Positions 6,196-15,478 of a stretch of DNA of 64,000 nt are shown one piece after another. The DNA is taken from assembly GCF_046254955.1 (NCBI RefSeq), contig NZ_JBJXRG010000001.1, positions 1,426,001 through 1,490,000 of the forward strand. Reading direction: 5' to 3'. The position numbers and the translations under genes were made by a program. Positions within the stretch are counted from its first letter, which is position 1; each line of letters starts with the position of its first letter. Source of the DNA: Qipengyuania_C sp046254955 (GTDB lineage: Bacteria; Pseudomonadota; Alphaproteobacteria; Sphingomonadales; Sphingomonadaceae). The notes under the pieces were generated by a model. It was given only the letters and a program-made list of their open reading frames with translations, did no database searches and had not been told where the DNA came from.

Positions 6196-8972
6196 CCGTG
6201 CGCGCCGAACTCGTTGGCGATGGCGGTGCTGACGCGGAGCGATAGATCGTAAGCGCGCTCTAGCGGATCGATGTAGTTCTTCTGGATCGCCGAATAACCT
6301 TCGCCTTCGCCGTCGGGATAGTCGCTTGGTTCATCAACCGCGAAGTCGTCGATCTGCGGGAAACTGGTCGGGTAGGCACGGCGCAGCTGCCGCAGGGCAT
6401 CGTCCACTCGCAGCGTGAAGACCATCTCCAGCACGTCGTCGCGGCTGATATCGTTGGCGCGGCTAAAGGCGGGGATCGAAACGGCCTTGAGGAACATGTG
6501 CTGGAGCAGCGCGAGGCGCAGCGCCTGCAGCACGCCGATCCGGCGGCGGATATCCTCGCGGTCTTCGAGCGGGTTTTCATCGGGAAGAAGATCAAGGAGG
6601 CGGTGCAGCTTGAGTGCGTCGACCCGCAACCGCGAGGCCAGACGGCGGAACACCCCGTTGCGATCGTCTTTGGTGAGATATTCCGCCAGCGATTCACAAG
6701 CCTGGGCAAGATTTTCTTCGGTCCCGCGATAGGGACGGCTTGCCCAATAGGCAGAGTTGAACAGTTCGCCGAATGCGGCGACCGTCTTGATGCTGGCGAG
6801 CGCATTGGAAGCGCGCACGAGGCGGATAATCTGGCGCCCACGCGGGCTATCGCTGATGAGCGCGGCGAGGTCTTCGTAATTGCCGTCCGCCGCACTGCCG
6901 ATCCCCGAGATGATGTTCACCGGATAGCCGAGTTGCTGGAGGATTGCATTGTGCGGGATCGCGCGAATCTGGCGCAGTGACATGTCGCGATCCGCCGACA
7001 GGTCGGACTGGCGGCGCGATTTGCGGCTGCCGGTCTCATTGAGCAGGCCAAGGCCGAAGGCAGTGATCGCGCGGCTGTAAGTCTTGCTTTCCAAGTGCTC
7101 GCGCTGGTGGCTGCGGATCGCGCGGTAGAAATCGAGGCTCAGGTCGGTGCGGCGATAGAATGGGTCGGTTGGCGCATCGGGATCGGTTTCCGCGGGCCGC
7201 TCGGCGGCAATTGTTTCCAGTGTGGCACGTGCCAGTTCGGGCGTTTCGAAATAGAGGTAGCCATCACCGCCCTGGAAACTGACTTCGGGCTCCAGCCGGA
7301 TACCCGCGCGGGCGAAACGGCGCCGCGCCCAGGGGGATAGCGGCCATTCGAGCCGGTCGGGAAAGCCGCCCGGATGCGCGCCGCGGCCCATGCTCTCGCC
7401 ATGCGTGTCGAAGATCAAGGCACTTGCTTCGGTGAGGCCGTTCTTGGCCATGGCTTCGGCCATGCGGCCCTGCAGGCGTTCGATCGCGAGGCTTGCCGGG
7501 ACCTGCCCGACAAAACGGCCGGCGTCCGAGAAGCCGGTCTGGATCGCGACCCGGCCGCGCTTCTTGGCATAATCCTGGTAAGCTGGTTCGCGGAGCAGGG
7601 CATCGAGGAAACGGCCACCATGCTCGAGCGCGCTTTCGGTTTCGAACAACGGTGAAACATCGACCTTGTCCTCGATCCCGAAAAGCCGTGCGAAATAGAG
7701 AGCGGCGAGGATGGTGGTCGGTTGCTCGCACTCGGCAATGAGCATGCGGATCGGCGTGTCCGCGTCCACATGCTGCAGGATCTGCGCCATTGCCAGGAAT
7801 TGCCGGATCGCGGTGCTGCTTTCGATCGCCAGCGCTGCGAAGTTGCTGCGTAGCGGCTCTACCGTGGCGAGGATTTCGCGCAGCGCGGCTATCGCTCCGC
7901 GGCTGGCGAGATCCAGGGTGTTGTCAGGATCTATCCGGCGGCGGATGGCATTGTGCAGCTGGCTCGAATTCACCCGGAAATGGACCCAGCCCATTCCAAG
8001 CCCGTCGGCGCGCATTGCCGCGGTGAGCACTTTCAATGCGACTGCGCGCTCCCGGTCGGATTCCGCTGCTTCAGCGTCAAGCTGCGCGATAATCGGCGCG
8101 AGGCTGAGCAATTTGTGCTCATGCGGTTCGGTCAGCCGATTGGCTGCGGCGGAAAGCGCAGTGGGCTCCGAAAGGTCCTCGAGGAAATCCTGCGCACGCT
8201 CTGCTGCGTATTGTGCAGCCGGGCGGAGTGTACCGAGCAGCGCGTGCGAGGCATCGATTGCTTCGAGTTGCGCGACATAGCGCTCGAGACGCTGGGCTTT
8301 CTCGCCGAGGCGATAGGCGATCGAGGTGTACCATTTGATGTCCGTTCGCCCGTCCATGTCGTAGCCAACCCAACTGGCGAAGCGGAAGGGTTGCGGAGCA
8401 AGTTCGCGCCACTCTTCCGGCCAGCGCTGCTCGGCCTCGCCCAGCAATTGCCCGACCATTGCATCGCGCGCGTCCTGCGCATGGGCGATCGCGCGCAAGG
8501 CCCGCTCGTGTTCGAAATCGAGCGTAATCGCAGGCCGATCATGCGGCGCGACGCAGGCCTCCTTGCCGATATCCTCCTCACCCGAGGCTGCCTCGGCGAC
8601 AGCGCCAGTCTGCTGCGGTGTCAGCAGGAAAGTGGGGTGCGCGGTAAACACTGCGTGAAGTTGCGGCTTTTCCCAAGTCGCGCGGAATGTTTGGAAGTCA
8701 GTTGCCGTGCCGATCCAGTCATGCGGCCTCCCGATCGGCCCGACCATCCTCCGCAGCCGCTTGGACCGGCTCTGCAGGGCATCGCATTCCAACTCGGCAA
8801 TCAGGCTGTCGATATTCCCGAGGTCAAGTGCGCCCGATTCGAGCCGGCGCGAGATGTCATGCGAAAGCTGGAACACCGGATTGAACAGCGGCGTCTCGCG
8901 CGTGCGCTGGTGCAGGTCCTGCAGCCGCTCGACCAGCGAGGGAACCGTATCGAGCTTGCCTTGCTCGCTCAT
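6192..8972 (-). CDS. Phosphoenolpyruvate-carboxylase-like protein with altered active site
   Basis: A 926-residue cytoplasmic protein of the PEP carboxylase family, which normally makes oxaloacetate from PEP and bicarbonate. The N-terminal VFTAHPT motif, with the catalytic histidine at residue 112, is intact. The other hallmark motifs are not. The usual GYSDSxKDAG is here GFSDAGRFVG (about 478-487), so the lysine is replaced by arginine. The usual FHGRGGxxGRGGAP reads FDTHGESMGRGAHP (about 517-530), so the catalytic His-x-Arg is lost while the second GRG is kept. The C-terminus ends EFGAHG instead of the usual NTG. The gene starts six bases after zwf and clearly shares its transcript. It may be a divergent carboxylase or an enzyme or sensor with a different reaction; databases will probably call it ppc. 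Confidence 0.75.
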   Translation of the reverse strand: MSEQGKLDTVPSLVERLQDLHQRTRETPLFNPVFQLSHDISRRLESGALDLGNIDSLIAELECDALQSRSKRLRRMVGPIGRPHDWIGTATDFQTFRATWEKPQLHAVFTAHPTFLLTPQQTGAVAEAASGEEDIGKEACVAPHDRPAITLDFEHERALRAIAHAQDARDAMVGQLLGEAEQRWPEEWRELAPQPFRFASWVGYDMDGRTDIKWYTSIAYRLGEKAQRLERYVAQLEAIDASHALLGTLRPAAQYAAERAQDFLEDLSEPTALSAAANRLTEPHEHKLLSLAPIIAQLDAEAAESDRERAVALKVLTAAMRADGLGMGWVHFRVNSSQLHNAIRRRIDPDNTLDLASRGAIAALREILATVEPLRSNFAALAIESSTAIRQFLAMAQILQHVDADTPIRMLIAECEQPTTILAALYFARLFGIEDKVDVSPLFETESALEHGGRFLDALLREPAYQDYAKKRGRVAIQTGFSDAGRFVGQVPASLAIERLQGRMAEAMAKNGLTEASALIFDTHGESMGRGAHPGGFPDRLEWPLSPWARRRFARAGIRLEPEVSFQGGDGYLYFETPELARATLETIAAERPAETDPDAPTDPFYRRTDLSLDFYRAIRSHQREHLESKTYSRAITAFGLGLLNETGSRKSRRQSDLSADRDMSLRQIRAIPHNAILQQLGYPVNIISGIGSAADGNYEDLAALISDSPRGRQIIRLVRASNALASIKTVAAFGELFNSAYWASRPYRGTEENLAQACESLAEYLTKDDRNGVFRRLASRLRVDALKLHRLLDLLPDENPLEDREDIRRRIGVLQALRLALLQHMFLKAVSIPAFSRANDISRDDVLEMVFTLRVDDALRQLRRAYPTSFPQIDDFAVDEPSDYPDGEGEGYSAIQKNYIDPLERAYDLSLRVSTAIANEFGAHG

Positions 8973-8978
8973 GCCCGA

Positions 8979-10418
8979 TTACTCATGCCAGGTTACCCCG
9001 TCGCGTTCGGCAAGCGCGATCGAGGCGGAGGGACCCCAGCTGCCGGCGGTGTAGGTGTTTGGGGTTTGCCCCTCTTCCTCCCATGTGGCGCGGATGGCAT
9101 CGATCCACTCCCACTGCGCTTCGACCTCGTCGCGGCGCACGAACAGCGTCTGGTCGCCTTCGATGAGGTCGAGCAGGAGGCGTTCATAGGCGATGCGGCG
9201 GTGCTGACCGACAAAGGCGTCCGGCATGGCGATATCGAGCGGCACTTCGCGCATCCGCACGCCTTCGCGGTCTAGTCCGGGGACTTTCGCCATCAGTGAC
9301 ATGCGGATGTTTTCCTTCGGCTGGATGCCGATCACCAGCTTGTTTGGTTTCAATTTCGCGCCCTTCTCGGCGAAAATCGAGTGCGGCACACAGCTGAACT
9401 GGACGATGATCTCGGTCACGCGTTCGGGCAGGCGTTTGCCGGTACGCAGGTAGAAAGGCACGCCTTTCCAGCGCCAATTGTCGACATGCGCCTTGATGGC
9501 GACGAAGGTCTCGGTGTCCGACTCCTTGCCCAGTTCATCGTCATATCCCGGAACGGCTTCGCCCGAAATCGCTCCGGCGCGGTATTGTCCGGTAACCGTT
9601 TCAGCCTCGCCCACTTCGCGCAATGCACGCAGTACCTTGACCTTCTCGTCGCGGATGGCGGTTGCATCGAAGCTCGAAGGCGGTTCCATCGCGACCAGCG
9701 CGAGCAGCTGCAGCATGTGGTTCTGCACCATATCGCGCAGGGCGCCGGAATCGTCGTAATAAGCGACGCGCGATTCCAGCCCGACGGTTTCGGCAACCGT
9801 TATCTGGACGTGATCGATATGCGCCGCGTTCCACAGCGGCTCAAACAGGATATTGGCGAAACGGAGCGCAAGGAGGTTCTGGACCGTCTCCTTGCCGAGG
9901 TAGTGATCGATGCGAAAAATGCGCTCTTCGGGAAAGGCGCTGGCGACAGCGTCATTGATTTCGCACGAAGAAGAGAGATCGGTTCCGAGCGGTTTTTCCA
10001 GGCACATTCGGACATTCGCGCCGTCGAGCCCGGCATGCTGCAGTCCCTTGATGGTTGGTTCGAACAGGCTCGGCGCGGTCGAAAGGAAGATCGCGAGACC
10101 ATGCTGGGGTTCGCCGACCTTCTTCGCCAAGGCGTCAAACCCATCGAGAGTGGTTGCATCGAGCGACTGGTAAGACAGACGATTGAGGAAATTTGCCATG
10201 CTGCCGCGGCGATCGGCGGGGAGGTACTTTTCCAGCGCTTCGCGCGCAAACTGGCGGTAGCCCGCATCGTCCATATCCGAACGCGCAGTTCCAATAATCT
10301 CGAGATCGGGGCGCAACAGGCCATCTGCATCGAGAGCGCACAGCGATGGCAGCAGCATGCGCTGCGCCAGGTCACCCGTCGCACCAAACAAGAGCAGCCG
10401 GTCGGCTGTGAAATCCAT
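8979..10418 (-). CDS. zwf: Glucose-6-phosphate dehydrogenase
   Basis: Oxidises glucose-6-phosphate to 6-phosphogluconolactone with NAD(P)+, the entry to the Entner-Doudoroff and pentose phosphate pathways. The N-terminal Rossmann motif GATGDLAQR, the LEKPLG segment and the active-site signature RIDHYLGKE (about 169-177) are all intact, and 479 residues is the usual length. The start at 10418 (MDFTADRLL) is preferred because the GGGGAG ribosome site lies ten bases upstream; an ATG six codons earlier overlaps that site. It is first in a two-gene operon with the PEP-carboxylase-like gene. The edd, pgl and eda genes are not in the window. Confidence 0.95.
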   Translation of the reverse strand: MDFTADRLLLFGATGDLAQRMLLPSLCALDADGLLRPDLEIIGTARSDMDDAGYRQFAREALEKYLPADRRGSMANFLNRLSYQSLDATTLDGFDALAKKVGEPQHGLAIFLSTAPSLFEPTIKGLQHAGLDGANVRMCLEKPLGTDLSSSCEINDAVASAFPEERIFRIDHYLGKETVQNLLALRFANILFEPLWNAAHIDHVQITVAETVGLESRVAYYDDSGALRDMVQNHMLQLLALVAMEPPSSFDATAIRDEKVKVLRALREVGEAETVTGQYRAGAISGEAVPGYDDELGKESDTETFVAIKAHVDNWRWKGVPFYLRTGKRLPERVTEIIVQFSCVPHSIFAEKGAKLKPNKLVIGIQPKENIRMSLMAKVPGLDREGVRMREVPLDIAMPDAFVGQHRRIAYERLLLDLIEGDQTLFVRRDEVEAQWEWIDAIRATWEEEGQTPNTYTAGSWGPSASIALAERDGVTWHE

Positions 10419-10550
10419 GTCCAATCGTCTCCCCAAATACGATCCTGCCAGCTGCGGACTTGCAGGGGCGACGCGCCCAATTGGTGCATCGCAGCATTTG
10501 TTCTAGCAGTGATGCGGCCCGCTCGCCAGTGGCGTGCGGAATAGAATGGC

Positions 10551-11348
10551 TTAGCCCGTGATAACGTTCACTTGCTGGTCCAGCAACTGTATGCTGCCGA
10601 AGCTGGTCAGGAAACTGACATCGGCTGCGTCGCGGCCGACGCCGATCTTCACCGTTTCCGCCGCCTCGGCCATTCCGGTTGCATCGACCAGGTGCCACGC
10701 GCCGCCGGCTCTACCGTCACCGTCTTTGAGAAAGACTTCGGCCACCGCGTGGAAGTCCTGCGGGGTAACGCCCGGTGCATAGCAGGCGACGTAGCGGGCG
10801 GGGATTGCCGAAGCGCGGCTCAGGGCGATCATGACATGGGCGAAATCGCGGCAAATCCCGCGCCGTTCGACGAAGCTGTCGAGAGCAGTGGTGTTGGCAT
10901 TGCTGCTTCCCGGCTCGTAGGTCAGGTGTTCTGCGATCCAGTCACGGAATGCGGCAATCCGCGCTCCACCTTCGAGATCGCCAAACTCGGCCTCGACGAA
11001 GCTTTGCAGTCGATCGGCCTGACAATAGCGCGAATCGAACAGGTACTTGATTGTATCGCCAGGAAGATCGCGCGGGCGCAGTTTGTCGAGCCCTGAGACC
11101 GAGGGGGTCATCCGCTCGATCTCGACCTGCGCGGTATAGGCAATGTCGATCCGCCCTTCGGCATTGAGCCAGATCCGCTCGCCGATATCGTCCTGCGCGG
11201 GCACCCGCGCGAAGTTCTCATTGGCGAAAATCTTGCTCGATACCTCGTGCAGGTGCTGTTCCGGAATGTCGGCTGCTTCGAACTGCAGCATCACGTCGGT
11301 CGGCTGGTCGCACTGGAAAGTGAAGTTGGTCTGGATCCGGATTGTCAT
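10551..11348 (-). CDS. Transglutaminase-like cysteine protease family protein
   Basis: A 265-residue protein with an N-terminal beta domain and a transglutaminase core. The catalytic triad is visible: Cys166 in RRGICRDFAHVMIALSR, His200 in DFHAVAEVF and Asp222 in WHLVDATGM. There is no signal peptide, so it is probably cytoplasmic. Bacterial members usually act as peptidases or amidases rather than cross-linking enzymes; the substrate is unknown. It is divergent from the S46 peptidase gene, with 131 bases between the starts, and lies 132 bases upstream of zwf on the same strand. Confidence 0.88.
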   Translation of the reverse strand: MTIRIQTNFTFQCDQPTDVMLQFEAADIPEQHLHEVSSKIFANENFARVPAQDDIGERIWLNAEGRIDIAYTAQVEIERMTPSVSGLDKLRPRDLPGDTIKYLFDSRYCQADRLQSFVEAEFGDLEGGARIAAFRDWIAEHLTYEPGSSNANTTALDSFVERRGICRDFAHVMIALSRASAIPARYVACYAPGVTPQDFHAVAEVFLKDGDGRAGGAWHLVDATGMAEAAETVKIGVGRDAADVSFLTSFGSIQLLDQQVNVITG

Positions 11349-11479
11349 GTGTTCTCGAAACGATTGCGAGGCAAGTAAGTTTCACCAATGTGAGAAATCG
11401 TCATTCAGCTTAGCGAATGGCTGGACTTGGCAAGGGCAAATCGCCAATTGCGGTTTCAAATGCAACCGGAGAGTAGATT

Positions 11480-13531
11480 ATGAAGTTACGTTCAGCGCTT
11501 ATTGCTGGTGTTTCACTTGTCAGCGCGTCTTTCGCTGCGACCTCGGCGCAGGCCGATGAAGGCATGTGGACGTTCGACGCCTTCCCGACCGAGCGTATGA
11601 CCAAGGACTACGGTTGGGCACCCGACCAGGTGTGGCTCGACAAGGTGCAGGCTGCAGCTGTCCGGCTCACTGGCGGATGTTCGGCCAGTTTTGTATCGCC
11701 AGATGGGCTGATCCTGACCAACCATCACTGCATCTCGACCTGCCTGTTCGACAATTCGACAAGTGAGAATGACCTGCTTGAGAAGGGCTTCATCGCCGCC
11801 AGCCGCGCGGACGAAAAGGAATGCCCCGGTCAGCAAGCCGAAGTCGTAACCTCGATCAGCGACGTCACTTCGGACGTGAAGGCGTCTTTCGCTGGTATGA
11901 CTGGCGAAGCTCTGACCATGGCGCGCAATGCCAAAATCGCAGAGATCGAATCCGCCAATTGTAACGATCTGGCGACCGAGCGTTGCCAGGTCGTCTCGCT
12001 CTATGGCGGCGGCGAGTACAAGCTCTACAAGTACCGCAAGTACTCGGACGTTCGGATTGCCTGGGCTCCGGAAGATCGCGCGCGCAAGTTCGGCGGCGAT
12101 CCCGACAACTTCAATTTCCCGCGCTACTCAATGGATGCGAGCTTCCTGCGCGCCTACGAAAACGGCAAGCCGGTGAGCACGCCGAGCCACCTTGAGTGGA
12201 ATCCGCGCGCTCCCGAAGAAGGCGAGATCACCTTCGTTGTGGGCAATCCCGGATCGACTTCGCGCCTCTATACGCAGAGCAGGCTGGCCTTCAATCGTGA
12301 GGTCCAGGTGCCGATACTCTTGGCGACCGTGTCGGAATTTCGTGGCCGGCTTATCAACGAGATGAGCCAGTCTGCTGAGAAGACCCGTGAAGGCAAGGAT
12401 ACGCTCGACCAGATCGAGAACAGCCTCAAAGTGTTCATCGGCTGGTCGAGGGCGCTCAACGATGCCGGCTTTATGGGCAGGCTGGCAGCGCAAGAGGCCG
12501 ATCTTCGGGCGCAGGTGGCTGGCAATGCGGAAATCGGCGATCCATGGTCGGATATTGACGCTGCTGTCGCCGGACTGCGCAACGTATATCTGTCCAATCG
12601 CTACGACACTCCATCGGGCGATTTGTTCGGTTACGCGAATTCGCTGGTGACTGCTGCGATCGAGCGCGAAAAGCCCAATGCGGAAAGGCTGCCCGGCTAC
12701 ACTAACAGTGCGCTGCCGCTGCTCGAAAAGAACATCACCGATGCCAAGCCGATCTATCCGTGGCTCGAAGAAATGTGGCTGGAATGGAGCCTTTCTAAGG
12801 CGCGGGAATACCTCGGCGTTGGCGATCCGCAGAGCCAGTTGTTGCTGGGCAAGGAAAGCCCTGAGGCATTGGCCGAACGGTTGGTGACGGAAACCAAGCT
12901 GGCTGATCCTGAAGTGCGCAAGGCCCTATGGGAAGGCGGAATGGAGGCAATCGAGGCTTCGGATGATCCGCTGATCCAGTACGCCCTGAGGCTGGAGCCG
13001 CTCCAGCGCCAGAACCAGAAGTGGATCGACGAGAATTATTCGGCGCCGCTTTCGATCGCCAACGGCAAGCTCGCTGATGCCCGCTTCGCTGCTTATGGTG
13101 ACAGCGTCTATCCGGACGCGACATTCACGCTGCGCATATCCTACGGCCAGGTGAAGGGCTGGGAAGAGCGCGGCCAGGATGTGCCTTATCGTACGCTAAT
13201 GGGCGGTACCTATGACCGCGCAACGGGCTACGAGCCGTTCGATCTTCCGTCCGCGTTCGCTGCGCACAAGGGCCATTTTGATGCGGACGCCACCTACAAT
13301 TTCGTATCCACCAATGACATCATTGGCGGCAATTCGGGTTCACCGGTAATCGACAGGGATGGGACGGTTATCGGTACCGCGTTTGACGGCAATATCCACT
13401 CGATCGGCGGGAACTACGGCTACGATGGCACCATGAACCGCTCGGTTTCGGTCTCGACCGAGGCGATTCAGGTGGCGCTCGAAACGCTCTATCCGGCACC
13501 GAACCTGGTGAAGGAATTACAGGGCGGATAA
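11480..13531 (+). CDS. S46 family dipeptidyl-peptidase (DPP7/DPP11-like)
   Basis: A 683-residue periplasmic serine exopeptidase that removes dipeptides from oligopeptides. It has a signal peptide (residues 1-25, ending TSAQA), then GMWTFDAFP, the catalytic histidine in TNHHC (about 82-83) and the catalytic serine Ser619 in GGNSGSPV. The specificity segment after the serine reads FDGN, with glycine rather than the arginine expected of acidic-specific DPP11. This weakly suggests a DPP7-like preference for hydrophobic residues. The start ATG follows GGAGAG by six bases. The gene ends at a palindromic terminator-like hairpin shared with convergent rimO. Confidence 0.92.
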   Translation: MKLRSALIAGVSLVSASFAATSAQADEGMWTFDAFPTERMTKDYGWAPDQVWLDKVQAAAVRLTGGCSASFVSPDGLILTNHHCISTCLFDNSTSENDLLEKGFIAASRADEKECPGQQAEVVTSISDVTSDVKASFAGMTGEALTMARNAKIAEIESANCNDLATERCQVVSLYGGGEYKLYKYRKYSDVRIAWAPEDRARKFGGDPDNFNFPRYSMDASFLRAYENGKPVSTPSHLEWNPRAPEEGEITFVVGNPGSTSRLYTQSRLAFNREVQVPILLATVSEFRGRLINEMSQSAEKTREGKDTLDQIENSLKVFIGWSRALNDAGFMGRLAAQEADLRAQVAGNAEIGDPWSDIDAAVAGLRNVYLSNRYDTPSGDLFGYANSLVTAAIEREKPNAERLPGYTNSALPLLEKNITDAKPIYPWLEEMWLEWSLSKAREYLGVGDPQSQLLLGKESPEALAERLVTETKLADPEVRKALWEGGMEAIEASDDPLIQYALRLEPLQRQNQKWIDENYSAPLSIANGKLADARFAAYGDSVYPDATFTLRISYGQVKGWEERGQDVPYRTLMGGTYDRATGYEPFDLPSAFAAHKGHFDADATYNFVSTNDIIGGNSGSPVIDRDGTVIGTAFDGNIHSIGGNYGYDGTMNRSVSVSTEAIQVALETLYPAPNLVKELQGG

Positions 13532-13545
13532 TCGCAAGATTGGCA

Positions 13546-13574
13546 ATGGCCCGGGGGTTCCACCTCCGGGCCAT
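13546..13574. terminator. Perfect hairpin between convergent genes
   Basis: ATGGCCCGG (13546-13554) pairs perfectly with CCGGGCCAT (13566-13574) around an 11-base loop. It lies between the S46 peptidase stop and the rimO stop. It lacks a T-tract, so it may act as a transcript end stabiliser or a Rho-assisted terminator for both genes. Confidence 0.5.
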
Positions 13575-13583
13575 CCGCACAGA

Positions 13584-14960
13584 TCAGCGCGCAATCGCGC
13601 CGTAGAGATCGTGCGCGTCGGCGTCTTCGATTGTCACGTCGACGAAATCGCCCTGTGACAGAGCCGCAGGGACATCGCGCAGGTAGACTGCTCCATCGAT
13701 CTCGGGCGCGTCGGCCTGGCTGCGGCCGGTGGCACCGATGTCGCCATCTTCATCAGGCTCGCCGACTTCGTCGATGATTACGCGGATGGTCTTTCCGATC
13801 TTCGCCTGCAGTTTCGCAGCGCTGATCCGCTCGGTCACTTCCATGACCCGAGCATAGCGTTCTTCTTTTACCGCTTCGGGGACCGGATCGGGCAGGAGAT
13901 TGGCTGCAGCGCCTTCGACCGGCTCGAACCGGAAAGCGCCCACGCGGTCGAGCTGCGCTTCTTCCAGCCAATCGAGCAAATAGCTGAAATCGTCCTCGGT
14001 CTCGCCGGGGAAGCCGACTACGAAGCTCGAGCGGACTGCGATCTCCGGGCAGATCGCGCGCCACTTCTTCAGCCGCTCAAGGATCTTGGCTTCGTTGGCA
14101 GGGCGCTTCATGGCGCGCAGCACGCTCGGCGATGCATGCTGGAACGGGATGTCGAGATAAGGTGTCAGCAAACCTTCGGCCATCAGCGGGATTACCGCAT
14201 CGACATGCGGGTAAGGATAGACATAGTGCAGACGGACCCAAGGCACGTCGCCTTGAGACGTGCGCAACTGGCCCAGCTCGCGCGCCAGGTCGGTCATATG
14301 CGCGCGGACCGGATTGCCCTTCCAATCTCGCTCTTCATGGCGGGTATCAACCCCGTAAGCGCTGGTATCCTGGCTGATGACCAGCAGTTCCTTCGTGCCT
14401 GCCGCCACCAGCTTTTCGGCCTCGCGCAGCACCGCATCAATGCGGCGGCTGGCCAGCTTGCCGCGCAATTGCGGGATGATGCAGAAGGCGCAGGAGTGAT
14501 TACACCCCTCTGAAATCTTGAGGTAACTGTAGTGGCGCGGAGTGAGTTTTACTTCAGGCTGCGGGATCAGGTCTACGAATGGCCCTTGGCTCGGCGGCGC
14601 GGCTTCATGCACCGCTTCGACCACATCCTCGTACTGGTGAGCCCCCGTGATCGCGAGCACTTGCGGGAAGCGCGCGCGGATCGTCTCGGCCTCTTCGCCC
14701 ATGCACCCAGTGACTATCACGCGGCCATTTTCGGCGATCGCCTCGCCGATCGCTTCGAGGCTTTCTTCCTTGGCACTGTCGAGGAAGCCGCAGGTGTTGA
14801 CCAGCACCACGTCCGCGCCGGCGTAGTCCGGGCTCATGGCATAGCCGTCGGAACGCAGGCGCGTAAGGATACGCTCGGAATCGACCAAAGCCTTGGGACA
14901 GCCGAGGCTGACCATGCCAACGCGCTTCGGTTCGGGTAATATGGTTGCTGCTTCGCTCAT
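13584..14960 (-). CDS. rimO: Ribosomal protein S12 methylthiotransferase RimO
   Basis: A radical-SAM enzyme that adds a methylthio group to an aspartate of ribosomal protein S12. It has the N-terminal UPF0004 domain with cluster cysteines Cys21, Cys57 and Cys86 ([28 protein letters not shown]). The radical-SAM CX3CX2C motif at 153-160 is [17 protein letters not shown], and a C-terminal TRAM domain follows. [17 protein letters not shown] is characteristic of RimO rather than MiaB. At 458 residues it is the usual length. It is convergent with the S46 gene and divergent from the DUF1761 gene, whose start is about 75 bases away. Confidence 0.96.
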   Translation of the reverse strand: MSEAATILPEPKRVGMVSLGCPKALVDSERILTRLRSDGYAMSPDYAGADVVLVNTCGFLDSAKEESLEAIGEAIAENGRVIVTGCMGEEAETIRARFPQVLAITGAHQYEDVVEAVHEAAPPSQGPFVDLIPQPEVKLTPRHYSYLKISEGCNHSCAFCIIPQLRGKLASRRIDAVLREAEKLVAAGTKELLVISQDTSAYGVDTRHEERDWKGNPVRAHMTDLARELGQLRTSQGDVPWVRLHYVYPYPHVDAVIPLMAEGLLTPYLDIPFQHASPSVLRAMKRPANEAKILERLKKWRAICPEIAVRSSFVVGFPGETEDDFSYLLDWLEEAQLDRVGAFRFEPVEGAAANLLPDPVPEAVKEERYARVMEVTERISAAKLQAKIGKTIRVIIDEVGEPDEDGDIGATGRSQADAPEIDGAVYLRDVPAALSQGDFVDVTIEDADAHDLYGAIAR

Positions 14961-15035
14961 CGGAGCGCGCCCCTACACCCGATTGCAGCTTTACGCTACA
15001 CTTTGCAGCAGTTTGAGTGGGAGAGGGGGGCAAAC

Positions 15036-15449
15036 ATGCTTGAAGTCAACTGGCTGGCGATCGTGCTGGCTGCACTGGCCGGATTCGTCGTGGGCGGCAT
15101 CTGGTATGGTCCCGTGATGGGCAAGAAGTGGATGGGCGCGGTCGGCCTGACCGAAGAACAGGTCAAGGACGGCAAGATGGGCATGATCTATGGCGGCGCG
15201 TTTCTGTTCTCGCTCGTGGCGAGCTGGACTCTGGCGCATACCTTTGCGAGCTATGCCAGCTACGGAGCCGAGCTATCGGTTTTCGCCAAGGTGATGACGG
15301 CTTTCGGGGCCGCGCTCGGCTTTATCGTTCCGGCGATCGGGACAAATTACCTGTTCAGCCAGAAGGGCAAGACGCTGTTCTTCATCGATGCAGGCTACTG
15401 GCTGCTGTTCTACATCGCGATGGGATTGGTCCACGCCTACATGCCGTAG
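15036..15449 (+). CDS. DUF1761 family integral membrane protein
   Basis: A 137-residue protein with about four transmembrane helices, beginning MLEVNWLAIVLAALAGFVVG and followed by GGIWYGPVMGKKWM. This N-terminal pattern is the signature of DUF1761 proteins, whose function is unknown. The start at 15036 is chosen because a strong GAGAGGGGGG purine tract lies five bases upstream; an ATG 11 codons earlier would put that site inside the gene. It is divergent from rimO and convergent with the potassium channel gene, with 29 bases between the stops. Confidence 0.85.
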   Translation: MLEVNWLAIVLAALAGFVVGGIWYGPVMGKKWMGAVGLTEEQVKDGKMGMIYGGAFLFSLVASWTLAHTFASYASYGAELSVFAKVMTAFGAALGFIVPAIGTNYLFSQKGKTLFFIDAGYWLLFYIAMGLVHAYMP

Positions 15450-15478
15450 GCAAACTGTGACCCGACGAGTCAGACGGA

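Noticed and set aside
7953..9275. Open frame of 440 codons opposite the PEP-carboxylase-like gene and zwf
   Set aside because: It crosses the junction of two clear minus-strand genes and its composition mirrors them; no domain is visible.
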